From an uncultured Saprospiraceae bacterium (GTDB lineage Bacteria > Bacteroidota > Bacteroidia > Chitinophagales > Saprospiraceae): DNA of 60,333 nt. The stretch is taken from positions 1 through 60,333 of the forward strand of contig CALLXF010000090.1 in NCBI GenBank assembly GCA_938015805.1, given 5' to 3'. Under the pieces are notes generated by a model, which saw nothing but the letters and a program-made list of their open reading frames with translations, had not been told where the DNA came from and ran no database searches. Position 1 is the stretch's first letter, and each line of letters opens with the position of its first letter. A program made the translations under genes and the position numbers. Shown here piece by piece: positions 52,435 to 60,333 of this stretch.

Positions 52435-55400
52435 CTAAAAAATAACCGTAACATTTCCTTTTAGATTATAGGTTTTACCAGCTACATCTGTGAGATTAAT
52501 CATGTACACATATACACCCGACACCACTTCTTCTCCCTTAAAGGTGCCGTCCCATCCAAACTCCTCATTATTAATAGGAATTCCATCTGGAAATGATTTA
52601 GATTCCATTGAGAATACCTGCTCACCCCACCTGTCAAAAACAAAAAACTCTTCTATACTCGCCACGTTTTCTATTCCTTGTACAAAGAAGGTTTCGTTTA
52701 CACCATCACCATTAGGTGTAAAAATATTAGGTACATAAAACTCTAAAACAGTAGCTGACTGCACAGGTATAGTAAGCGTAAACTCACAAGAAGATCCGTA
52801 TCCTATTGTAACCGTGTACTCTAAATCAAATAATGAATTTACTGTAGGGTTTAAACAATCAGTACAACTTAAGAAATCTACCGGGCTCCATAGAATAGAT
52901 GTCGGAGTGATGTCTAAGGTTATATTTATTTGCTGCGTCTCATCATCCTCTAAAGTGGTAATAGAATACTCGGCATTAGGTTCTTCAAAACTTGCAGTTA
53001 TGATAACAGTACTATCACATCCATTGGCGGCAGCCCCATCAAATACAAACTCACCCATGGGATTATCAATATCATAAGTAACTCCTTGATATATAAATAC
53101 ATCATCTGCACATAAAAGTGTATCTAAAAATGACATTGCATCTTCTAAAATTTCCACATTTATGATTACTGTACTATCACATCCAAATGCCGAACCGTTA
53201 GTAAATGTAAATTCGCCGGAAGGCATATCTACATCGAATGTCAGTCCTTGATATAAAAATTCCTCATCCGCACAAATCATAGTATCTAGCATCGAAGTTA
53301 CCGCATCGACAACCGTAAGTTCTATAGTAACTAAACTATCACAACCTATAGATGACACTAGTGTTTCCATTCCACTTAAATTATTTTCGTCGTATACATT
53401 ATCATTTATAATAATCTGCTGTCCTGGACAAATCTCATCATCTACAAGAAACTCGGTTCCGTTTATAATGACGATTGATAATAGTTCCTCATCAAAACAT
53501 TCTCCATCGTTATGATACATATATATATCCGTTGCTGTAAAGAATGTATCTCCTACACTATAGGTCTGTCCCATACCATCCATCTCAGAAAAGTAACCCG
53601 GTGTCGTCGTAAAAAACTCACCTGTAATTTCTGGTAGGATATAAAAATCACACCCTACGACAGTTCCAGGATTATCTATAGCCGGCTTTTCTATATTTAT
53701 AAAGTGAGTCGCTGTACCTATACAATCACTTTGGGAATCGAAAGAAAATAATGGAACGGTCTCAAATATGGTATCCCCTTCATTATACTGAATTCCATTA
53801 CCAAAAGGCTGTGTATAATAAGCTTCGTTTCCAGAAAGATTTATTCCTGTCAACTCTGGTAAGACTACAAACGTACAGTCAGAAATTTGGAATTCGAGAA
53901 TTTCTACACTTCCTAAAATCTCTACTTGCATGGAAACTGATTCCTCACATGCTGTATTCTGAGCTACTGTATAAGTTACAGTATAAACAGCGGGAGGAAG
54001 ATTAAGAGACATCATCGATCCGTTTATTCCAGTAACATCTATACTCCAGACTCCTCCGGAATCATGACCCGTCAAAAGCTCAAACAAATCAAATTCTCCA
54101 GTTAATCCACAAAATAACGTATCCATCCCAGAACCCGCCGTAGGAGCAGTTGTACAATCTTGAGAACAATTTCCAGGATCTGTGATTACAAGCGGAATAC
54201 TACAACTATTATCATCTCCATCTGTAATGGTAAAGAATACATCCCCTGATCCTGCTGATCCTAATGGTAAGGTAAAAAAGGTTTCCTGTCCATACGCAGC
54301 AGTAGTAGGTAAAATAGTATTAGGTGTAATGCTGTAAGTAGTTCCTAAACCTACACCTATCGGGTTTAAAGTAAATGAAATAAAATCATCTGTTTCATCA
54401 TTAGGCGTATCAAAGTCATTACACATCAGATTATCTAATTGTAGATCTATCAGATCGCAAGGCACATCATCTGAGCAAGGAAGCGGAATCTCTATAAGTA
54501 AATCAAAATCACAAGTGGGATCGGCATCATCAAAAATGTTCAAGACAAAATCAGAGGCACCCGCTATCGGGAATGGCCCAAACGAAACGGTTTCATCTAG
54601 ATTTCCATCTTGGAAAGAATCAGAGTTCCATCCCCCTCCAGTAGTATTTGTCCCGTTTACAGTAATATCATAAAAATATAAATCGTCAGATGGGTCCGTA
54701 GGCGTTCCGTTATCATTACAGTCATATGTTATACTTGCCTCTATAGAACAAGGCACCACAACGCAACCTGATGGATCGATTTGCAAATCAACAGTACAAT
54801 TAGGATCTGCCTGATCAGCAATCGTAACGTCTATAATACTTCCATCTCCGACTGGATATGGACCTGCGATTATATTTGCATCAAATGGACCTGATAACGT
54901 CAGCCCAGAAATAAATTCCCACCCGTTGCTTGTATTAGTTCCTTCTACTGTTATAAAAAAGGTAAACGTATCATCACTAGGATCATCAGGAGTACCTCCA
55001 TCATCACATATAGGATTTCCAACTACTGGAGTAATAGTACAATTAAATGAACAAGTTAGTGGTGGTTCTATTAATAAAGCGTCTCCACAACTGGCATCGC
55101 CATTATCCGTAAAATTAATCTCAAAAGATCCATCGGCAATATTAAATGGTCCTAAAACAGTAACTACATCATAATCTCCTAAAACTATACCACCAATATC
55201 AGAACTCCATGTCGTCCCACCCTCCGAGGTACTAACTATTATATCCACAAAAAATATGTCATCGAGAGGGTCATCAGGTGTCCCATTATCATTACAGTTA
55301 ATGTCTACCTCATTTGCGGATAAAATATTTGAGGAACATGATATAGCAGGTAACATTATAGTTTCTATACAAGTCGGATCTTCATCATCTGTTATCGTTA

Positions 55401-58400
55401 TGGTCACATCTCCTCCACTAAAAGGAAATGGCCCAAATTCTACAGCCTCCCCCGTATAATTTCCTGTGGTACTATTTGCATCATTTGCTACCCAGCTACA
55501 ACCTACATTTATACCACTGATCTCTATAGGATAAGTAAATAAATCATCTGAGGAATCACAGGAGCTATTATTATTATCACAAATTACATTGCCTAACACG
55601 TAAGAAATATCACATGCTTCTGAGCAGGTCATCGGCTCGATTACTATTTCCGTAAAACAAGATGGTTCATCTTGATCGGCAATGGTTATCGTAATAGTCG
55701 ACTCTGAGGCAGAACCCGTATTCATTTGAAAACTTGTAAGTACACCATACATTCCAGAGGTCGGAGTAACGTTACCCGAACTAACACTTACAGTATAACT
55801 TGTCCCAATACCATCACCCATCGGATTAAGATCGAAGCTCATAAAATCATCTGTACTTATATCATCCGTTCCATTATCATTACATAATAGATTTAAACCA
55901 TTAGATCCATCACAGATTTGTATCGAACCACAATCCGTATATATAGGAAGAGGGTTCTGAGAAGAATCTCCAATCTCCACATCAGAAAATTCAATATCCG
56001 CAATAGTACCTTCCGATCCTATTGCATCAAAACATAATTCAAATAAAATTTTACCACAATCGAGATCGACAGGATTAGACCCGGTTAAATCAAACCAAAC
56101 AATAGTCAACTGCCCAGAGCCAGCATTAGTGATACCGACTGAGTTAGCATCAAAACCTGTTAAGTCAGGACAGAAATTTTGGGCCGAATTATAACTTAGC
56201 AAAGTTGGATCAAAATCTATATCCATTCCAATACTCTGCACATCTAAGAAATTATTAGTAGTAACGGATATACATACTTGTCCTCCCATATTTACTTGTT
56301 CGTCAGAACCAATAATATTAACACCAGTAGGATCTCCAGAAACACAAGCAGGATTTCCTGGATTAGGTAAACAGAAATTATTGAAAATTTCGCAACTGGA
56401 TGAACAAGGAGCTGGATTATTTATATCTAAGGTGATACTACAGTTAACGTCGGAATCATCCGTAATTGTAATACTAATCATCGGTGCAGTAGTACCTGTT
56501 ATTTCATACATACTTATCGTTCCATATAATCCGGATGATGGAAACACAATACCATCTGAAACACTCACTGTAAAACTTCCACCTGCAGTTCCTCCTTGAG
56601 GATCTAGAGTAAAGCTGACTATATCATCATCGGCATCTGGTGTTCCCGCATCATTACAAGTAACAGTACCTAGACCAGCAGTAAGATCACTAACAAATAC
56701 CTCCATTACAAATTCCTCATCACAAGAATTATCAGAAGTAAAAGTGTAAAAATTTAGTCCAGTATTAATATCACTAGGAGTTATGTTTTCGTCAGGAGAC
56801 CATGAACCAGTGACTCCATTATTATCTGTCATTGATAATGTGTAGGTCGAATTATCAGAAGAACAAAATGGTCCAATCTGATCAAATTCGGGAGTAACAG
56901 AATTAATGACCTCCACATTCATTATAAATTCCGTAGCACATCCATCTGGTGTAAAGGTATAATCTGTAAAACCTGGACTAGATGTATCTATAGGTCCATC
57001 CCAGCTACCTGTAACACCATTATTAGAAGTGGTATTTAATCCATCCGGAGCTTCGTTTAAGCAATACGGTCCTAACTGTTCAAAATCTGGTACTAAAGGA
57101 TCGATTACTTCTATATCCATCTCAGCAGTAGTAGCACATGCAACTGTAGGGGTAAAAGTATAAGTGGTAACTCCAGATGCAGATGTAGAAATAGGTCCAT
57201 CCCAATTTCCATTTACATCATTTGTAGATATAAGTGGCAAAACATCAGGAACCTCATCTATACAATAGGGCCCTAACTGATCAAAATCTGGGTTAATCTC
57301 ATTTATAAAATTGATCGTAATTAAATTTGATGATACCGTTCCCTGGCATCCACCCTCCGTAACAGATAATAACTCTAATGCTAAATCTAGTCCGATAAAT
57401 AAATCTGGAATAAATAAAGTATTGGTTGCAAAATCATATGAAGGTAAAAAGCTGGTCGTTGAACAGACTGTAAACATACCCGAAGTAGTACTCAGAGGAA
57501 TAGTAAAAGGAAAGTTAAGTCCTGCTGCAGATATTTCAAACTCTAAATCATAAGGTCCTCCATTTCCACCGCTTACCGCGAATGTTACATCTAGACATTC
57601 ACCAGGACATAAATTAGTATCAGTAGATGTAAATTCGGCCTCAGCCGTCGAACTACTTTCCACGGTTACATCTATAGTCGTTCCTACTGCACATGCTTCC
57701 ATCGTAGTGAATGTATAAGTAGTAGTTCCAGGAACACTCGTATCTATAGGTCCATCCCAGTTACCATCAAATCCGTTATTAGAAGTAGTAGGAAGCACGT
57801 CAGGAGTCTCTCCAACGCAGTATGGACCAAAACTATCAAAACTAGACATCACTTCTGTATCCACCTCAATATCCATGGTGGTTCCTTCAGCACACATATC
57901 AGTAGCCGTAAAAGTATACGTACTGGTTCCGGGAGTACTGGTATCTATAGGACCATCCCAAGTTCCTTCTACTCCATTCTGGGCAGTGTCAGGTAAAACA
58001 TCAGGAACCGCATCCACACAATATGGTCCTAGCTGCATAAAAACGGCTACTAATAATTCTGTTACACTTACGCTCATAGTTATCTGGTTTGCACACTCAT
58101 CATCTGGTGTAAAAGTATAAATCGAAACACCTAAATCATTTGTATTAATCGGACTATCCCAGCTTCCCGAAATTCCATTTAATGAAATTTGTGGTAAGTC
58201 GTCTGGAGTATCGCCCTGGCAATATGGTCCCAATTGATCAAAACTAGGATCTATCGAATTTGTTATCTCTACATCCATAGTAGCTCCTAAAGCACACTCT
58301 TCTGTAGTAGAAAATGTATATGTTTTAATACCAGGAGTACTGGTATCTATAGGCCCATCCCAGGTACCCGAAAATCCGTTATTAGATGTAGTCGGTAATA

Positions 58401-60333
58401 AATCTGGTACGGCATCCACGCAGTATGGTCCTAGCTGATCAAAAACAGAAATCACCTCTGTATCTATCTCTACTTCCATTGTTGCTATTTGGGCACATGC
58501 GTCACTTGGCGTGAATGTATAAGTAGTAGTTCCAGGTGTGCTTGTATCTATGGGTCCATCCCAAACACCATCTACCCCATTATTAGAAATTAATGGTAAT
58601 CCATCCGGAACTTCATCCACACAATATGGCCCTAGCTGGTTAAATGTAGGTAGTAGTTGATCTATCACTTCTACATCCATTATCGCAGAAGTAGTACAAT
58701 CTTCCATCGATGTAAAAAAGTATGTTGTATTTCCAGCAGTAGTAGTTGTAATCGGAGCATTCCATGATCCTAAGACTCCGTTTGTAGAACTTGTCGGCAA
58801 GACATCTGGGGTATCTCCTATGCAATATGGTCCTAACTGATCAAATAAAGGAATCGTTTCTATTTCAACTTCTATATTCATAGTAGTATTAGTAGCACAA
58901 TCACTATCTGGAGTAAAATTATAAATAGTCGTACCAGGAGTACTTGTATCTATGGGCCCGTCCCAGGTTCCTTCTACCCCATTTGTAGAAATAGTAGGTA
59001 AATCGTCAGGGGCTTCATTTTGACAATAAGGACCGAGTTGGTCAAAAACAGGATTTTGCTCTTCTACTACCATGACCATCATCGTTTGCTCTATCGCACA
59101 ATCATCATCTGGAGAGAAAGTATAAGTTGTAGTTCCAGCCATAGTTGTACTAATCGGACCATCCCATGTTCCTGATAAGCCATTATCCGAAACAGTAGGT
59201 AAAACATCTGGAGTTTCATCCACACAGTAAGGCCCTAAAGCAGTGAAAGTAGGCGACACTTCTGTGTCGATTACGATAGTCATCATTGTGCTGGCTGCAC
59301 AATCGTCAGAAGGTGTAAATGTATAATCCGTAGTCCCTGGCGAACTGGTTTCTATAGGTCCATTCCATGTTCCGTTTACTCCGTTTACTGATTGTGTAGG
59401 TAAAATGTCTGGAACAGCATCTACGCAATAAGGTCCTAACTGTACAAAATCAGGATTTACCTCTGCTTCTACAAGTACATCCATCTCTTGGATAGTAGCA
59501 CAATCATCAGAAGGTATAAAAGAGTAAGTTGTGGATCCAGGTAACGAAGTATCTATCGTCCCATTCCAAGATCCGTTAACTCCATTAGTAGAAATAGTCG
59601 GTAATACATCAGGTACATCTCCGACACAGTATGGTCCTAACGGATCGAAAGAAGGAATAATTTCTGATTCTACTACAACCTCCATAGTCGTCCCAGTAGC
59701 ACACTCTTGCGATGTCGTAAAAATATATATCGTACTGTTAGGTATGGACGTATCCACAACTCCTGGGTCCCAAGTTCCCGAAATACCATTGAGAGAAGTT
59801 GTCAATAAATTATCTGGATTATCTCCCTGACAATAGGGGCCTAACTGCATAAAATTAGCCACTGTAGAAGGAGTCTCCGATACTTCGACCTCAGCTGTTG
59901 CATCTGAACAAGGAGCCATCCCCGTAACTGTGTAAGTATGTGTATTTCCTACATTAGACCATACTCCTCCTACATCCGGAGTGCCGCCTAGCTCTGCGAA
60001 TAATTCCGCATCGGTCGGAAATGTGCCTTCACAAACTGTGAGGGTGCCATCTAGTCCCGCATCTGGTGCTGGGTTTTCTGTCACTTCTACTTCTGCTGTT
60101 GCATCTACACATGGTGTCAAGCCTGTAATCGTGTACGTATATGTCGTTCCTACATTTGTCCATACTCCTCCCGCATCTGGCGTGCCTCCTAGCTCCGCAA
60201 ATAATTCTGCATCGGTTGGAGTTGTGCCTTCACAAACTGTGAGGGTGCCATCTAGTCCTGCATCTGGTGCTGGGTTTTCTGTCAATTCTATCTCCGCTGT
60301 TGCATCTACACAGGGCGTTAAGCCTGTAACAGT
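52435..60333 (-). CDS. Giant repeat-rich T9SS type B (gliding C-terminal domain) surface protein, 5' part outside window
   Basis: At least 2633 residues; the frame is open at the right edge, so the N-terminus is missing and the apparent start near 60285 is an artefact. The end has the gliding-motility C-terminal sorting domain (VPNIFTPNGDGVNETFFV, FDRWGEQVF, GVYVYMINL). Upstream, in order from the edge: 66-residue repeats (PAPDAGLDGTLTVCEG), then 14 repeats of about 67 residues with LGPYC and a later CA, a cohesin-like domain (about 55900-56320), about seven Asp-rich repeats (CNDNGTPDDPSDD type), and GCDSxVxI modules. Secreted by T9SS and attached at the surface; adhesion, matrix building or prey/particle binding is inference. 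Confidence 0.92.
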   Translation of the reverse strand, partial: TVTGLTPCVDATAEIELTENPAPDAGLDGTLTVCEGTTPTDAELFAELGGTPDAGGVWTNVGTTYTYTITGLTPCVDATAEVEVTENPAPDAGLDGTLTVCEGTFPTDAELFAELGGTPDVGGVWSNVGNTHTYTVTGMAPCSDATAEVEVSETPSTVANFMQLGPYCQGDNPDNLLTTSLNGISGTWDPGVVDTSIPNSTIYIFTTSQECATGTTMEVVVESEIIPSFDPLGPYCVGDVPDVLPTISTNGVNGSWNGTIDTSLPGSTTYSFIPSDDCATIQEMDVLVEAEVNPDFVQLGPYCVDAVPDILPTQSVNGVNGTWNGPIETSSPGTTDYTFTPSDDCAASTMMTIVIDTEVSPTFTALGPYCVDETPDVLPTVSDNGLSGTWDGPISTTMAGTTTYTFSPDDDCAIEQTMMVMVVEEQNPVFDQLGPYCQNEAPDDLPTISTNGVEGTWDGPIDTSTPGTTIYNFTPDSDCATNTTMNIEVEIETIPLFDQLGPYCIGDTPDVLPTSSTNGVLGSWNAPITTTTAGNTTYFFTSMEDCTTSAIMDVEVIDQLLPTFNQLGPYCVDEVPDGLPLISNNGVDGVWDGPIDTSTPGTTTYTFTPSDACAQIATMEVEIDTEVISVFDQLGPYCVDAVPDLLPTTSNNGFSGTWDGPIDTSTPGIKTYTFSTTEECALGATMDVEITNSIDPSFDQLGPYCQGDTPDDLPQISLNGISGSWDSPINTNDLGVSIYTFTPDDECANQITMSVSVTELLVAVFMQLGPYCVDAVPDVLPDTAQNGVEGTWDGPIDTSTPGTSTYTFTATDMCAEGTTMDIEVDTEVMSSFDSFGPYCVGETPDVLPTTSNNGFDGNWDGPIDTSVPGTTTYTFTTMEACAVGTTIDVTVESSSTAEAEFTSTDTNLCPGECLDVTFAVSGGNGGPYDLEFEISAAGLNFPFTIPLSTTSGMFTVCSTTSFLPSYDFATNTLFIPDLFIGLDLALELLSVTEGGCQGTVSSNLITINFINEINPDFDQLGPYCIDEVPDVLPLISTNDVNGNWDGPISTSASGVTTYTFTPTVACATTAEMDIEVIDPLVPDFEQLGPYCLNEAPDGLNTTSNNGVTGSWDGPIDTSSPGFTDYTFTPDGCATEFIMNVEVINSVTPEFDQIGPFCSSDNSTYTLSMTDNNGVTGSWSPDENITPSDINTGLNFYTFTSDNSCDEEFVMEVFVSDLTAGLGTVTCNDAGTPDADDDIVSFTLDPQGGTAGGSFTVSVSDGIVFPSSGLYGTISMYEITGTTAPMISITITDDSDVNCSITLDINNPAPCSSSCEIFNNFCLPNPGNPACVSGDPTGVNIIGSDEQVNMGGQVCISVTTNNFLDVQSIGMDIDFDPTLLSYNSAQNFCPDLTGFDANSVGITNAGSGQLTIVWFDLTGSNPVDLDCGKILFELCFDAIGSEGTIADIEFSDVEIGDSSQNPLPIYTDCGSIQICDGSNGLNLLCNDNGTDDISTDDFMSFDLNPMGDGIGTSYTVSVSSGNVTPTSGMYGVLTSFQMNTGSASESTITITIADQDEPSCFTEIVIEPMTCSEACDISYVLGNVICDNNNSSCDSSDDLFTYPIEISGINVGCSWVANDANSTTGNYTGEAVEFGPFPFSGGDVTITITDDEDPTCIETIMLPAISCSSNILSANEVDINCNDNGTPDDPLDDIFFVDIIVSTSEGGTTWSSDIGGIVLGDYDVVTVLGPFNIADGSFEINFTDNGDASCGDALLIEPPLTCSFNCTITPVVGNPICDDGGTPDDPSDDTFTFFITVEGTNTSNGWEFISGLTLSGPFDANIIAGPYPVGDGSIIDVTIADQADPNCTVDLQIDPSGCVVVPCSIEASITYDCNDNGTPTDPSDDLYFYDITVNGTNTTGGGWNSDSFQDGNLDETVSFGPFPIAGASDFVLNIFDDADPTCDFDLLIEIPLPCSDDVPCDLIDLQLDNLMCNDFDTPNDETDDFISFTLNPIGVGLGTTYSITPNTILPTTAAYGQETFFTLPLGSAGSGDVFFTITDGDDNSCSIPLVITDPGNCSQDCTTAPTAGSGMDTLFCGLTGEFDLFELLTGHDSGGVWSIDVTGINGSMMSLNLPPAVYTVTYTVAQNTACEESVSMQVEILGSVEILEFQISDCTFVVLPELTGINLSGNEAYYTQPFGNGIQYNEGDTIFETVPLFSFDSQSDCIGTATHFINIEKPAIDNPGTVVGCDFYILPEITGEFFTTTPGYFSEMDGMGQTYSVGDTFFTATDIYMYHNDGECFDEELLSIVIINGTEFLVDDEICPGQQIIINDNVYDENNLSGMETLVSSIGCDSLVTIELTVVDAVTSMLDTMICADEEFLYQGLTFDVDMPSGEFTFTNGSAFGCDSTVIINVEILEDAMSFLDTLLCADDVFIYQGVTYDIDNPMGEFVFDGAAANGCDSTVIITASFEEPNAEYSITTLEDDETQQINITLDITPTSILWSPVDFLSCTDCLNPTVNSLFDLEYTVTIGYGSSCEFTLTIPVQSATVLEFYVPNIFTPNGDGVNETFFVQGIENVASIEEFFVFDRWGEQVFSMESKSFPDGIPINNEEFGWDGTFKGEEVVSGVYVYMINLTDVAGKTYNLKGNVTVIF
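55900..56320 (-). other. Cohesin-like domain in the giant protein
   Basis: VCISVTTNNFLDVQSIGMDI, then DFDPTLLSYNSAQ and GKILFELCFDAIG fit the jelly-roll pattern of type I cohesins. The domain sits among Asp-rich repeats. Dockerin partners cannot be seen here. Confidence 0.65.
56690..59880 (-). repeat. 14 tandem repeats of about 67 residues in the giant protein
   Basis: Each unit reads roughly FDQLGPYC-VDxxPDxLPxxSxNG-VxGTWDGPIDTSTPGTTTYTF-TPxxxCA and has exactly two conserved Cys, so one disulfide per repeat is likely. Copies 11 and 12 are split by a unique segment (about 57300-57660). Units have diverged at DNA level, unlike those at 59887-60333. Confidence 0.85.
59887..60333 (-). repeat. 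Near-identical 198-bp repeats at the window edge
   Basis: Two full 66-residue units and the start of a third (PAPDAGLDGTLTVCEG, then AELGGTPDAGGVW), almost the same at DNA level. They continue past the window. Confidence 0.85.

Noticed and set aside
60060-60285. Start of the giant protein near 60285
   Set aside because: The frame is open to the window edge and the preceding codons continue the same repeat, so this is not the real start.
59887-60333. CRISPR array
   Set aside because: The repeat is one continuous coding unit of 198 bp, with no short repeats separated by unique spacers.

Overview
The window looks like a chromosomal piece of a low-GC member of the Bacteroidota, most likely near Saprospiria (Saprospiraceae-like). 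The reasons are two type IX secretion (T9SS) sorting domains (type A in the 31530-33659 gene, type B/gliding C-terminal domain in the giant gene at the right edge), a PUR-family DUF3276 protein, a DUF6787 protein, -7 boxes of the Bacteroidota type TAnnTTTG, few Shine-Dalgarno sites, and several lipoproteins. The genus is inference. There are no tRNA, rRNA, CRISPR, insertion sequence or phage genes, so this is mostly ordinary chromosome with lineage-specific surface genes.

Left part (1-31 kb): a topoisomerase III cut by the left edge; a tripartite RND efflux operon (adaptor, pump, TolC, small exported protein); a transglutaminase-like protein without catalytic residues whose intact paralogue lies 8 kb away; an oxidoreductase operon (quinone reductase-like MDR, BA3436-type flavin monooxygenase, SDR) divergent from an HxlR regulator; two exported TonB-C-like paralogues; DinB; an Lrp/AsnC regulator divergent from a cystathionine gamma-synthase-family enzyme; a conserved exported protein often mislabelled asparagine synthetase B; a VWA-type membrane protein; the DNA-uptake pair ComEC plus a helix-hairpin-helix protein; an ABC exporter; DUF3276; and a sigma factor / membrane TPR protein / LytTR cluster.

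Right part (31-60 kb): a T9SS cargo protein; a 700-base gene-free stretch with two hairpin-plus-20-bp repeat modules; a di-heme peroxidase beside an MbnP-like protein (a likely enzyme-substrate pair); a DnaQ-type exonuclease, ApbE and TerC; a small Cys-rich secreted protein; a nitronate monooxygenase-like flavoprotein; a membrane protein; DUF6787; a His-rich TolB-like lipoprotein; an M28 peptidase; a CRTAC1/FG-GAP lipoprotein; PriA with a histone deacetylase-family gene; and a giant repeat-rich T9SS protein running off the right edge.

The main unexpected signals are: (1) three genes (priA, the BA3436-like monooxygenase, DUF6787) whose conserved N-termini are encoded upstream of any in-frame ATG/GTG/TTG, suggesting initiation at ATA/ATC/CTG; (2) a dispersed short palindrome, TTGGCnnnnGCCAA, far too frequent for this base composition and present inside and between genes; (3) duplicated hairpin modules at 33.9-34.2 kb; (4) an active/dead transglutaminase pair; (5) the MbnP/di-heme peroxidase pair; (6) the architecture of the giant adhesin (14 two-cysteine repeats, a cohesin-like domain, Asp-rich repeats).
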